A stretch of 64,000 nucleotides of DNA from Streptomyces sindenensis (GCF_014649035.1 NZ_BMSG01000020.1:1-64000), one strand, 5' to 3'; counted from the stretch's first letter, positions 1-8,122 are shown. Notes: a model not told the origin generated them from the letters alone. Translations and numbers: made by a program.

Positions 1-382
1 GACGCACCATGACCAGGATCATCTCTCACCACCCGATCCCCTTTGAAGACGACCCCTAGGGCTCCCGGCACGCGGCCGATCCAGTGGCCCCCGCCCCGCC
101 GGGCGCGGTGAATCCGGATGTGTGAGGTGTGTCCGGCCTCCTCGCGGGCGCGCCGGTGGGCACGGCGAGGGACCCGTCCGACAGGGGAGATCCGTCCGTC
201 GGGGCAGACCCGTTCGTTAATAGAACGGACCTGTCCGGTTTCCGCTCTTGACGGAGCACCGTCATCTCCCTGAGCATCGGTCTCGCATTGCGCACAGCCA
301 GCTCCAGGACCCGGCCGGGCACCGCGCGGCCGGGTACCCCCCGCACGTTCCGTCAGTCCCCAACGGAATCCGGAGCCCGTGA
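1..382. other. Gene-poor left edge, upstream region of the aminopeptidase
   Basis: No full gene is visible. A short open frame from base 3 to a TAG at 57-59 could be the tail of a gene lying outside the window, but it is too short to identify. Bases 210-228 form a 6-bp inverted repeat, CCGTTC and GAACGG, around a 7-base AT-rich loop. This is a possible operator for the aminopeptidase gene. A TTGACG hexamer at 248-253 resembles a -35 box, but I see no convincing matching -10 box. The Shine-Dalgarno-like GGAATCCGGAG lies just before the ATG at 383. Confidence 0.4.
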
Positions 383-1720
383 ATGAGACCGAACCGCTTC
401 ACCCTGCGCAGATCCTCGGCGGCCGTCGCCGCCGTAGCCCTCTCCATAGCCCTCGGGGCCGGTGCCCCGGCCGTCCAGGCAGCAGGAGCGCCGACCGCCG
501 GGGCGGCTGCCGCGGCAGCCCCCGACATCTCCCTGGCCAACGTCAAGGCCCACCTCTCGCAGCTCTCGACGATCGCCGCGAACAACGGCGGCAACCGCGC
601 CCACGGCCGCCCCGGCTACAAGGCGTCCGTCGACTATGTGAAGGCCAAGCTGGACGCGGCCGGATACACCACCACGATCCAGCAGTTCACCTCCAACGGC
701 GCCACCGGCTACAACCTGATAGCCGACTGGCCCGGCGGCGACCCGAACAAGGTCCTGATGGCCGGGGCCCACCTCGACTCGGTCTCCTCCGGCGCCGGGA
801 TCAACGACAACGGCTCCGGCTCGGCCGCCGTGCTGGAGACCGCGCTCGCCGTCTCCCGCGCCGGATACCAGCCCGACAAGCATCTGCGGTTCGCCTGGTG
901 GGGCGCGGAGGAGCTGGGCCTCGTCGGCTCCCGGTACTACGTCAACAACCTGCCGTCCGCCGAGCGTTCCAAGCTCTCCGGCTATCTCAACTTCGACATG
1001 ATCGGCTCGCCCAACGCCGGCTACTTCGTCTACGACGACGACCCGGTCATCGAGAAGACCTTCAAGGACTACTTCGCGGGCCTGAACGTCCCCACCGAGA
1101 TCGAGGTCGAGGGCGACGGCCGGTCCGACCACGCCCCGTTCAAGAGCGCCGGCGTCCCCGTCGGCGGGCTCTTCACCGGCGCGAGCAACACCAAGTCCGC
1201 CGCCCAGGCCCAGAAGTGGGGCGGCACGGCGGGCCAGGCCTTCGACCGCTGCTACCACTCCTCCTGCGACAACCTGAGCAACGTCAACGACACCGCCCTG
1301 GACCGCAACAGCGACGCCGCCGCCCACGCCGTCTGGACCCTCTCCGCCGGCACCGGCGAACCGCCGACCGGCGGGGACGTGTTCAGCAACACCACCGACG
1401 TGGCCATCCCGGACGCCGGAGCGGCGGTGACCTCGTCCGTCGCGGTCAGCGGACGAACGGGCAACGCCCCGTCCGCACTTCAGGTCGGCGTCGACATCAA
1501 GCACACCTGGCGCGGCGACCTCGTCGTGGACCTGATCGCCCCGGACGGCAGCGCGTACCGGCTGAAGAACTCCAGCAGCGGCGACTCGGCCGACAACGTC
1601 ATCACGACGTACACGGTCAACGCCTCCGGCGAGGTGGCCAACGGCACCTGGAAGCTCCGCGTCCAGGACGTCGCCCGGTACGACACCGGCTATGTCGACA
1701 GCTGGCAGCTCACCTTCTGA
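383..1720 (+). CDS. Secreted M28 zinc aminopeptidase with C-terminal P domain (S. griseus aminopeptidase type)
   Basis: Exported enzyme that removes N-terminal, mainly hydrophobic, amino acids from peptides. A twin-Arg-containing signal region and Ala-rich propeptide precede a mature start near residue 46 (APDIS). The catalytic domain matches the S. griseus enzyme almost residue for residue. With a 45-residue offset the zinc ligands fall on H130, D142, E177, D205 and H292, with catalytic E176 and Y291, and all are present. Residues from about 335 to the end form a proprotein-convertase P domain (DVFSNTTDVAIPDAG to the end), which the classical secreted form loses on maturation. The gene is monocistronic and ends at a strong hairpin shared with a convergent operon. 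Function is very secure from the intact metal site. Confidence 0.96.
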   Translation: MRPNRFTLRRSSAAVAAVALSIALGAGAPAVQAAGAPTAGAAAAAAPDISLANVKAHLSQLSTIAANNGGNRAHGRPGYKASVDYVKAKLDAAGYTTTIQQFTSNGATGYNLIADWPGGDPNKVLMAGAHLDSVSSGAGINDNGSGSAAVLETALAVSRAGYQPDKHLRFAWWGAEELGLVGSRYYVNNLPSAERSKLSGYLNFDMIGSPNAGYFVYDDDPVIEKTFKDYFAGLNVPTEIEVEGDGRSDHAPFKSAGVPVGGLFTGASNTKSAAQAQKWGGTAGQAFDRCYHSSCDNLSNVNDTALDRNSDAAAHAVWTLSAGTGEPPTGGDVFSNTTDVAIPDAGAAVTSSVAVSGRTGNAPSALQVGVDIKHTWRGDLVVDLIAPDGSAYRLKNSSSGDSADNVITTYTVNASGEVANGTWKLRVQDVARYDTGYVDSWQLTF

Positions 1721-1743
1721 TCATGCTGTCCGGGTAACGGCAC

Positions 1744-1777
1744 GGCCCCCTCCCGACGAGCACCACGGGAGGGGGCC
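1744..1777. terminator. Bidirectional hairpin between convergent genes
   Basis: A perfect 12-bp stem (GGCCCCCTCCCG and its complement) with a 10-base loop lies between the stops of the aminopeptidase gene and the oppositely oriented acyl-CoA dehydrogenase gene. There is no T tract, which is usual for high-GC actinobacterial terminators. Confidence 0.8.
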
Positions 1778-1789
1778 GCACCGCGTCCG

Positions 1790-3004
1790 TCACACGTACC
1801 GCTTGATCTCCCGCCGGGCCAGCGACCGCTGGTGCACCTCGTCGGGACCGTCCGCCAGCCGCAGCGTCCGCGCCGAGGCCCACAGCTCCGCCAGCGGGAA
1901 GTCCTGGCTCACCCCGCCCGCGCCGTACAACTGCACCGCGGAGTCCAGGATGTCCACCACCGCGCGCGGGGTGGCGATCTTGATGGCCTGGATCTCGGTG
2001 TGCGCGCCCTTGTTGCCCACGGTGTCCATCAGCCAGGCCGTCTTCAGCACCAGCAGCCGCAGCTGCTCCACCGTGACCCGGGCGTCCGCGATCCAGTTCT
2101 GCACGACGCCCTGCGCGGCCAGTGGCTTGCCGAACGCCGTACGCGCCACCGCCCGCCGGCACATCAGCTCGATGGCCCGCTCCGCCATCCCGATCAGCCG
2201 CATGCAGTGGTGGATCCGGCCCGGGCCCAGCCGCGCCTGGGCGATGGCGAAGCCGCCGCCCTCCTCGCCGATCAGGTTCGCCGCGGGCACCCGTACGTCG
2301 TGGAAGACCACCTCGGCGTGGCCGCCGTGGGAGTGGTCCTCGTACCCGTACACCCGCATCGCCCGCCGCACCTCGACGCCCGGGGTGTCGCGGGGGACCA
2401 GGATCATCGACTGCTGACGGCGGATGTCGGCGCCGTCCGGGTCGGTCTTGCCCATCACGATGAAGACCGCGCACTCCGGGTTCATCGCCCCGGAGATGTA
2501 CCACTTCCGCCCGTTGATGACGTAGTCATCGCCATCGCGGATCATCCGCGTCTCGATGTTCGTCGCGTCCGATGACGCCACGTCCGGCTCCGTCATCGCG
2601 AACGCGGAGCGGATCTCCCCGGCGAGCAGCGGCTCCAGCCACTGCTTCTTCTGCGCCTCGGTCGCGAACTGGAACAGCACCTCCATGTTCCCGGTGTCCG
2701 GGGCCGCGCAGTTCGTCGCGGTCGGCGCGAGGTGCGGGGAGCGTCCGGTGATCTCCGCGAGCGGGGCGTACTGGAGGTTCGTCAGCCCGGCCCCGTACTC
2801 GGCGTCGGGCAGGAAGAGGTTCCACAGCCCCTGCCGCTTGGCCTCGGCCTTCAGCTCCCCGACGACCGCCGGGGTGTCCCACGGCGAGGCGAGCCGCGCC
2901 CGCTGCTCCTCGGCGACCTGCTCGGCCGGATACACGTGCTCGTCCATGAACGCGAGCAGCTTGCTCCGCAGCTCCTCGGTACGGGCGTCGAATGCGAAGT
3001 CCAT
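1790..3004 (-). CDS. Acyl-CoA dehydrogenase, ACAD10/11-like
   Basis: FAD-dependent dehydrogenase of 404 residues, the usual length for the family. The middle domain carries the AFAMTEPDVASSDATN flavin/substrate signature around residues 135-150. The C-terminal helical domain carries YGAGGVSQDFPLAE near residue 365, typical of the ACAD10/11 branch rather than the fatty-acid MCAD branch. The gene starts 4 nt after the stop of an aminoglycoside-phosphotransferase-fold gene, so the two are almost certainly one transcript. In animals the same two activities are fused in ACAD10/11, and in Pseudomonas the LvaA kinase and LvaC dehydrogenase act together on 4-hydroxyacyl-CoA. I infer a similar hydroxy-acid route here; the substrate is unproven. 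Confidence 0.92.
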   Translation of the reverse strand: MDFAFDARTEELRSKLLAFMDEHVYPAEQVAEEQRARLASPWDTPAVVGELKAEAKRQGLWNLFLPDAEYGAGLTNLQYAPLAEITGRSPHLAPTATNCAAPDTGNMEVLFQFATEAQKKQWLEPLLAGEIRSAFAMTEPDVASSDATNIETRMIRDGDDYVINGRKWYISGAMNPECAVFIVMGKTDPDGADIRRQQSMILVPRDTPGVEVRRAMRVYGYEDHSHGGHAEVVFHDVRVPAANLIGEEGGGFAIAQARLGPGRIHHCMRLIGMAERAIELMCRRAVARTAFGKPLAAQGVVQNWIADARVTVEQLRLLVLKTAWLMDTVGNKGAHTEIQAIKIATPRAVVDILDSAVQLYGAGGVSQDFPLAELWASARTLRLADGPDEVHQRSLARREIKRYV

Positions 3005-3008
3005 GGGG

Positions 3009-4031
3009 TCAGCCTTCCTGGAGGGTGGTGAGGCCGTGCGCGATGAAGACGGGGACCAGCTCGCCGATCCGGTCGAAGCCCGCGCCGACGGTCTGGCCGA
3101 GGGTGTAGCGGTAGTGGATGCCCTCCAGGATCACGGCGAGCTTGAACCAGGCGAACGCGGTGTACCAGGAGATGGCGGAGGTGTCCCGGCCCGAGCGGGC
3201 CGCGTAGCGCTCGATCAGCTCGGCGGGGGCGGGGTGCCCGGCCGCCCCGCTGGTGGTGGAGACCGGCGACTGCGGCAGCCCGAGGTCGGAGCTGTACATC
3301 ACGAGCAGCCCGAGGTCGGTCAGCGGATCGCCGAGGGTGGACATCTCCCAGTCGAGGACGGCCTTGATCCGGTCGTCGGAGCCGATCAGGACGTTGTCCA
3401 GGCGGTAGTCCCCGTGGACGACGGTGGGCGCGGGGGAGGAGGGCAGGGCGCGGCCGAGCGCGGCGTGCAGCTCGTCGATGCCGGCCAGGTCACGGTTGCG
3501 GGAGGCGTCCAACTGCTTGCCCCAGCGCCGCAACTGCCGGTCCAGGAAGCCCTCGGGCCGTCCGAAGTCCCCGAGCCCGACCGCCTCCGGGTCCACGGCG
3601 TGCAGATCGACCAGGGTGTCGACGAGTCCGAGGACCGCCGCCCGGGTGCGCTCGGGGCCCAGCGGGGCGAGCTGCTCGGCGGTGCGGTACGGGGTGCCCT
3701 CGACGTACTCCATCACGTAGAACGGCGCGCCGATCACCGAGTCGTCCTCGCAGAGCAGCAGCGGCTCCGGCACCGGGACGGCGGTCGGGTGCAGACCGCT
3801 GATCACCCGGTGCTCGCGCGTCATGTCGTGCGCGGTGGCCAGCACATGGCCGAGCGGAGGCCGGCGCACCACCCACTGTCCGGTCCCGTCGCCGACGACA
3901 TACGTCAGGTTCGAGCGGCCGCCCTCGATGAGCCGCGCTTCGAGGGGTCCGCTCACCAGCCCCGGCCGCTCGCGGTCGAGGTGGCCGCGCAGCAGCTCCG
4001 GGTCGAGACCTGGTGGGGGGACTGAACTCAT
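3009..4031 (-). CDS. Phosphotransferase of the APH/choline-kinase fold, partner of the acyl-CoA dehydrogenase
   Basis: A 340-residue kinase-fold protein. The catalytic loop HGDYRLDN is at residues 206-213 and the metal-binding DWE at 227-229, both intact, so it should be an active phosphotransferase. The start was placed at MSSVPPPG because a GGAGG box sits 8 nt upstream; in-frame sequence further upstream looks non-coding. It is first in a two-gene operon with the dehydrogenase. A palindrome centred about 60 nt upstream of the start is a likely operator. By analogy with LvaA it may phosphorylate a hydroxyacyl-CoA rather than an aminoglycoside; the operon context makes antibiotic resistance unlikely. 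Confidence 0.9.
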   Translation of the reverse strand: MSSVPPPGLDPELLRGHLDRERPGLVSGPLEARLIEGGRSNLTYVVGDGTGQWVVRRPPLGHVLATAHDMTREHRVISGLHPTAVPVPEPLLLCEDDSVIGAPFYVMEYVEGTPYRTAEQLAPLGPERTRAAVLGLVDTLVDLHAVDPEAVGLGDFGRPEGFLDRQLRRWGKQLDASRNRDLAGIDELHAALGRALPSSPAPTVVHGDYRLDNVLIGSDDRIKAVLDWEMSTLGDPLTDLGLLVMYSSDLGLPQSPVSTTSGAAGHPAPAELIERYAARSGRDTSAISWYTAFAWFKLAVILEGIHYRYTLGQTVGAGFDRIGELVPVFIAHGLTTLQEG

Positions 4032-4083
4032 GGTGCGTACCTCCGGGCGACGGAACGAGGTCACGGGACGATCGGGAACCATG

Positions 4084-4101
4084 ATGCCGACCAGTCGGTA
4101 T
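4084..4101. promoter_or_regulatory. TetR-type palindromic operator
   Basis: ATGCCGACCAGTCGGTAT is an 18-bp near-perfect palindrome with core CCGAC-CA-GTCGG. It lies in the divergent space between the kinase/dehydrogenase operon and the glucarate dehydratase gene. Sites of this form are typical of TetR-family repressors of acyl-CoA catabolism. No TetR gene is in the immediate neighbourhood. Confidence 0.6.
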
Positions 4102-4173
4102 GTCGTCCAGTGTCCTTCGGGATCTGCCGCCGCGGAAGTCGTCCGGACTCTGGCAGCGAAACGCATCCCTGAA

Positions 4174-4179
4174 TACAGT
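4174..4179 (+). promoter_or_regulatory. -10 box for leaderless glucarate dehydratase mRNA
   Basis: TACAGT fits TANNNT and ends 6 nt before the ATG. No Shine-Dalgarno sequence precedes the gene, so transcription probably starts at the start codon. Confidence 0.5.
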
Positions 4180-4185
4180 TCACGT

Positions 4186-5481
4186 ATGGATACAGCTCTG
4201 GTGATCGAAGACGTCCGGCTCACCCCGATCCTCGTGTCCGATCCACCCCTGCTGAACACGCAGGGCGTCCACCAGCCGTACACCCCGCGCCTGATCGTCG
4301 AGGTCGTCACCCGGGGCGGAGCCACCGGCGTGGGGGAGACGTACGGCGACGGCGCCTATCTGGAGCCCGCGCGTTCCCTCGCCGAAGCGCTCCCGGGCCG
4401 CGCGGTCACCGATCTGAACGGGCTGTTCGCCCTGGCCGACGAGGTGTGCGACGCGTCGCACACCGCCGCTGCCGACGACCGGGTGGACGCCGGAGGGCTG
4501 CGCGGGGTCAGGAACGCCGAGAAGATCCGGCTCTCGGTCGTCTCCGCCTTCGAAGTCGCCTGCCTGGACGCCCTCGGCAGGGCGCAGGGCCTGCCGGTGC
4601 ACGCGCTGCTGGGTGGCAAGGTCCGCGACAGCGTCGAGTACAGCGCGTACCTCTTCTACCGCTGGGCCGACCACCCGGCCTCCGGCGAGCGCGACGGCTG
4701 GGGCGCGGCGCTCGACCCGGCCGGCGTGGTCGCCCAGGCCCGGCGCTTCGCCGGCACCTACGGCTTCGGCTCCTTCAAGCTCAAGGGCGGCGTCTTCGAG
4801 CCCGACCGGGAGATCGCCGCGATCCGCGCCCTGGCCGAAGCGTTCCCCGGCCGCCCGCTGCGCCTGGACCCGAACGGCGCATGGTCCGTCCCCACCTCGC
4901 TGTACGTCGCCGACCGGCTCAAGGACGTCCTCGAATACCTGGAGGATCCCACCAGCGGCACCGGCGACATGGCCGCCGTGGCCGCCGCCACCGATGTCCC
5001 GCTCGCCACCAACATGTGCGTCACCACCCTCGCCGAGGTCCCCGAGGCCATCGCCCGCGACGCCGTGCAGATCGTCCTGAGCGACCACCACTACTGGGGC
5101 GGACTGCACCGCACCCGGGAACTGGCGGCCATCTGCCGCACGTTCGGCGTCGGACTCTCCATGCACTCCAACACCCACCTCGGCATCAGCCTCGCCGCGA
5201 TGACCCACGTCGCCGCCACGGTGCCCGGCCTCGCGTACGCCTGTGACAGCCACTACCCCTGGCAGACCGAGGACGTCATCACCGAGCGCCACACCTTCAC
5301 CGGGGGACGGCTGCCGGTCTCCGACGCCCCCGGGCTCGGCGTCGAACTGGACCGCGACCGCCTCGCCGCCCTGCACCGCCGCTGGCTGGAGGACGACGGG
5401 ACCCACCGTGAGCGCGACGACGCGGCGGCGATGCGCGTCGTCGACCCGGACTGGACGACGCCGACGGTCCCGCGCTGGTGA
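4186..5481 (+). CDS. Glucarate dehydratase-family enolase superfamily enzyme
   Basis: Probable Mg-dependent dehydratase converting D-glucarate (or a related aldarate) to 5-keto-4-deoxy-glucarate. It has 431 residues, close to the usual 430-450. Visible active-site elements are the KxK base motif K198/K200 in FKLKGG, metal ligands D228 (LRLDPNG) and E253, N276, and the D300/H327 pair in SDHHYWGG and MHSNTH that marks the glucarate dehydratase branch. The start was chosen at MDTALVIEDV because homology begins there and a -10 box sits 6 nt upstream. No sugar-acid transporter lies beside it, though a gluconate module is 8 kb away. Confidence 0.88.
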   Translation: MDTALVIEDVRLTPILVSDPPLLNTQGVHQPYTPRLIVEVVTRGGATGVGETYGDGAYLEPARSLAEALPGRAVTDLNGLFALADEVCDASHTAAADDRVDAGGLRGVRNAEKIRLSVVSAFEVACLDALGRAQGLPVHALLGGKVRDSVEYSAYLFYRWADHPASGERDGWGAALDPAGVVAQARRFAGTYGFGSFKLKGGVFEPDREIAAIRALAEAFPGRPLRLDPNGAWSVPTSLYVADRLKDVLEYLEDPTSGTGDMAAVAAATDVPLATNMCVTTLAEVPEAIARDAVQIVLSDHHYWGGLHRTRELAAICRTFGVGLSMHSNTHLGISLAAMTHVAATVPGLAYACDSHYPWQTEDVITERHTFTGGRLPVSDAPGLGVELDRDRLAALHRRWLEDDGTHRERDDAAAMRVVDPDWTTPTVPRW

Positions 5482-5545
5482 GGGCGGGGCCCACGGCCGT
5501 ACCGCCTGAGTTGCGCCGACCCTGACCTGCGCGGAAGGTCGAGGG

Positions 5546-6484
5546 ATGAAGGCGATCAGCTACAGCGCGTACGGCTCGGCCGACGTCATGGAGTACGGCG
5601 AGCGGCCCGACCCCAAGGTCGGCCCCGACAGCGTCCTGGTGAAGGTGCGGGCGGCAGCGGTGAACCCGGTCGACTGGAAGGCCCGCGAGGGCTATCTCCA
5701 AGGCGCCCTCGACGCCGTCTTCCCGGTGATCCCCGGCTGGGACGTATCCGGGGTCGTCGTGCAACCGGGCGTCGCCGTCGACGAGTTCGCGGTGGGTGAC
5801 GAGGTCATCGGCTACGTACGCGAGGACTTCCTCTCCCGCGGTACGTTCGCCGAGTACGTCGCCGCGCCCGTGCGCACCCTCGCCCGCAAGCCCCTCAGCC
5901 TCAGCTTCGAGGAGTCGGCGGGCCTGCCGCTGGCCGGGCTGACCGCTTACCAGGTGCTCCACCGCACCCTGAAGGTCCGCGAGGGCGACACCGTCCTGGT
6001 CCACGCGGCGGCCGGGGGCGTCGGATCGCTCGCCGTCCAGATCGCCCGGCACACCGGCTGCCGGGTCGTCGGCACCGCGAGCCCCCGCAACCACGAGCAC
6101 CTGCGGAGCCTGGGCGCGGAGCCCGTGGAGTACGGCGAGGGCCTCGTCGAACGACTGCGGGACCTGGTCCCCGAGGGCTTCGACGCCTCCTTCGACACGG
6201 TGGGCGGAGACGCCCTGAGAGCCTCCGCCGAGACCCTGGCCCCGGGCGGCCGGCTCGCCTCCATCGCGGACGACGAGGTCTTCTCCTACGGCGGCCGCTA
6301 CGCGTTCGTGCGCCCGGACGCGGCGGACCTGGCCCAGGTCGCGGAGCTGGCCGAGCGGGGCATCGTCACCGTCCACGTGGACCGGGTGTTCCCGCTGGAG
6401 GAGGCGGCCGAGGCGTACCGGCTGAACCAGGAGGGGCGGACGCGCGGCAAGATCGTGGTCACGGTGGACTGGGAGGCTCCCTAG
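5546..6484 (+). CDS. NADP-dependent quinone-oxidoreductase-type MDR protein
   Basis: A 312-residue zinc-independent medium-chain reductase. The GroES-like N-terminal half runs to about residue 125. The nucleotide-binding half carries VHAAAGGVGSLAVQIA near residues 150-165. The Cys/His zinc ligands of alcohol dehydrogenases are absent, as expected for quinone or enone reductases. A GGAAGG ribosome site precedes the ATG. Its TAG stop codon lies in the terminal CTAGG of a palindromic repeat element, so the last codon of the gene sits at the insertion point. Substrate unknown. Confidence 0.9.
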   Translation: MKAISYSAYGSADVMEYGERPDPKVGPDSVLVKVRAAAVNPVDWKAREGYLQGALDAVFPVIPGWDVSGVVVQPGVAVDEFAVGDEVIGYVREDFLSRGTFAEYVAAPVRTLARKPLSLSFEESAGLPLAGLTAYQVLHRTLKVREGDTVLVHAAAGGVGSLAVQIARHTGCRVVGTASPRNHEHLRSLGAEPVEYGEGLVERLRDLVPEGFDASFDTVGGDALRASAETLAPGGRLASIADDEVFSYGGRYAFVRPDAADLAQVAELAERGIVTVHVDRVFPLEEAAEAYRLNQEGRTRGKIVVTVDWEAP

Positions 6485-6658
6485 GCCCTGCCGTCAAACT
6501 GCCGTCTGCCGCGCGACGCCCGGCACGCACGCTCGCGGCGTTGCCCAAATGCCCTGGTAGCTCCGCTACAAGACCATTCAGGCGCCTTGCGATCGCACGC
6601 ACCGGACGCCGCGCGGCCGCCCTCCGGGCGACGACGGCAGTTTGACGACAGAACCTAG
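6481..6658. mobile_element. 178-bp palindromic MITE-like repeat, full copy
   Basis: The ends are imperfect inverted repeats of 26 bp starting and ending in CTAG (23 of 26 match). Inner segments are also imperfectly complementary right to the centre, where GTAGC-TCC-GCTAC forms the tip, so the whole element can fold into one long hairpin. It has no open reading frame of its own. A second partial left end begins directly after it (from 6655). Related pieces occur at 7450-7541 and 63166-63262. The element supplies the stop codon of the upstream gene. Confidence 0.75.
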
Positions 6659-6732
6659 GCCCTGCCGTCAGACTGCCGTTCGACGCCAGGACCTGGACAC
6701 ACCGCTGCAGCGACACCAGCCGGCCGAGCGGA

Positions 6733-7047
6733 TCAGAACAGCATCGCCGCCGCGAACACCGCCAGCGCCACCGTGCACAGCGCCGCCGCCAGCGCCGCGC
6801 GCGGCGCGAACGGCACGGGCCGCGCCACCCCCAGCACGCTCACCCGGCGGTGGGCGACCAGCAAGAACCCCAGCCAGGCCAGCGCGCTCAGCGCCACCCC
6901 GACCAGCGCGGCCGGGGTCGCCCCGCTATGCAGCGCCTGCCGCCCCGCGAGCAGCGCTACCACCGTGGCGGTCAGCGTCGTGCGCCGCCAGGCCAGCCGC
7001 GTCCGCTCCGGCTGCAACCCCGGATCCCGGTCCGTCACCGCCGTCAC
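6733..7047 (-). CDS. Small DUF202 membrane protein, second of a pair
   Basis: A 104-residue protein starting with the DUF202 signature LQPERTRLAWRRTTLT, followed by three hydrophobic segments (TVVALLAG, LVGVALSALAWLGFLLV and LAAALCTVALAVFAAAMLF). It is an inner-membrane protein of unknown function. The GTG start overlaps the TGA of the upstream DUF202 gene as GTGA, so translation is coupled. The gene lies between two copies of the palindromic repeat. Confidence 0.85.
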   Translation of the reverse strand: MTAVTDRDPGLQPERTRLAWRRTTLTATVVALLAGRQALHSGATPAALVGVALSALAWLGFLLVAHRRVSVLGVARPVPFAPRAALAAALCTVALAVFAAAMLF

Positions 7048-7439
7048 ACGCCCTCCCAGCCGAAGAGGACCACCACCACCATCGCCACGGCGACGACGGC
7101 GACGACCAGACCCAGCAGGGCCGGGAACCGGGACACCGGCAGGTCCTCGCCCCGCCGCATCGCCCGCTCGCACCGCACCCAGTGGTTGACCGCCCGCAGC
7201 GCGCAGAGCACCCCGGCGGCCAGCAGCCCGAGCGCGAGCCCGGCCCGGACGCCCCACACCAGCTCCGGCAGGAACTGATCGACGGCGAAACCCCCGCCGA
7301 TCAGGGCCAGAGCTGTCCGGATCCAGGCGAGGAACGTCCGCTCGTTGGCCAGCGAGAACCGGTAGTCGGGGGTGTCCCCCTCTTCCCGGATCCGCTGCGG
7401 CGCGAACCACAGCCGTACACTCCGCGCGATCTTGTTCAC
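7044..7439 (-). CDS. DUF202 membrane protein (YidH family), first of a pair
   Basis: A 131-residue membrane protein. The family motif FSLANERTFLAWIRTALALIGGG is near residues 28-50, followed by two more membrane spans (AGLALGLLAAGVLCAL and ALLGLVVAVVAVAMVVVVLFGW). The GTG start gives the usual family N-terminus (VNKIARSVRLWF); sequence upstream belongs to a repeat element. No strong ribosome site is visible. It overlaps the next DUF202 gene by 4 nt. The two paralogues probably form one membrane complex; role unknown. Confidence 0.87.
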   Translation of the reverse strand: MNKIARSVRLWFAPQRIREEGDTPDYRFSLANERTFLAWIRTALALIGGGFAVDQFLPELVWGVRAGLALGLLAAGVLCALRAVNHWVRCERAMRRGEDLPVSRFPALLGLVVAVVAVAMVVVVLFGWEGV

Positions 7440-7449
7440 ACGGGAAACC

Positions 7450-7541
7450 CTAGGTCCTGTCGTCAACCTGCCGTCGTCGCCCGTGGGGCGGCCGCGTGCC
7501 GGGCGTCGCACGGCAGACAGCAGGTCGACGACAGGGCCCAG
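7450..7541. mobile_element. Short (about 92-bp) variant of the palindromic repeat
   Basis: Left end CTAGGTCCTGTCGTCAACC and right end GTCGACGACAGGGCCC correspond to the ends of the 178-bp element at 6481. The middle section is missing, giving an internally deleted derivative. It sits immediately upstream of the DUF202 pair, so those genes are bracketed by repeat copies. Confidence 0.65.
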
Positions 7542-7578
7542 GCTGACGACAGGGCCCAGGCTGACGCCAGGGCCGAGC
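7525..7578. repeat. Three tandem 18-bp units made of repeat-element end sequence
   Basis: Units at 7525, 7543 and 7561 share CTGACGACAGGGCCCAGG; the first and third differ at a few bases. The unit equals the outer end of the palindromic element, so the array looks like slippage or repeated partial insertion at that end. Confidence 0.7.
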
Positions 7579-7600
7579 CGTGCGCGCGGCGCGGGCCCGG

Positions 7601-8122
7601 TCAGCCCGCCCGGTCAGCCCGCCGGAGCTCCCGCAGCCGCCGGTACGCCTCCAGACCGTCGGGCACCCAGGGCCACTCGCCGAGGCGCCGCTCCAGCTCG
7701 GCGTCGTCCAGGAACGCGTGCCAGGCGACCTCCTCCACCTGCGGCGAGACCGGCAGCTCGCACCGCACCTGATACACGGCCGACCACCAGGTGTGCTCGC
7801 CGTCGGCGTAGAGGAACCGGAACAGCGGTTCGGGCCGCGGCAGCCCCGGGACACCCAGCTCCTCCTCCGCCTCGCGCAGCGCCGCCTCCTCGTACGACTC
7901 GCCCGCGCCCACGACCCCGCCGACGAACATGTCGTAGTGCGAGGGGAAAACCAGCTTGGTGGCCGTACGCCGATGGACGAAGATCCGCCCCTCCGCGTCG
8001 CGCGCCTCGATGAACACGCAGCGGTGCCGCAGCCCCCGCGCGGTCGCCTCGCCGCGCGGGGCCTGCCCGATGACCTCGTCGTTCTCGTCGACGATGTCCA
8101 GAATCTCGTCAGAAGGCGTCAT
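7601..8122 (-). CDS. NUDIX hydrolase (YfcD/IDI-like)
   Basis: A 173-residue pyrophosphohydrolase. A complete Nudix box runs from GGVVGAGESYEEAALRE to EEELGV with all catalytic Glu residues. The N-terminus (EILDIVDENDEVIG) and the FVHRRTATK strand match the isopentenyl-diphosphate-isomerase-like branch often called YfcD. The start at MTPSDEIL is preferred; an ATG 9 nt upstream (MKRMTPS) is possible because neither has a clear ribosome site. Substrate unknown; probably a nucleotide or house-cleaning role. Confidence 0.9.
   Translation of the reverse strand: MTPSDEILDIVDENDEVIGQAPRGEATARGLRHRCVFIEARDAEGRIFVHRRTATKLVFPSHYDMFVGGVVGAGESYEEAALREAEEELGVPGLPRPEPLFRFLYADGEHTWWSAVYQVRCELPVSPQVEEVAWHAFLDDAELERRLGEWPWVPDGLEAYRRLRELRRADRAG

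Noticed and set aside
353..1504. Long minus-strand open frame opposite the aminopeptidase
   Set aside because: Typical antisense frame caused by GC-rich codon bias; the Val/Gly/Ala-rich translation has no domain.
3009..4031. Aminoglycoside resistance phosphotransferase
   Set aside because: The kinase fold is shared, but tight operon linkage to an ACAD11-like dehydrogenase points to acyl-CoA metabolism.
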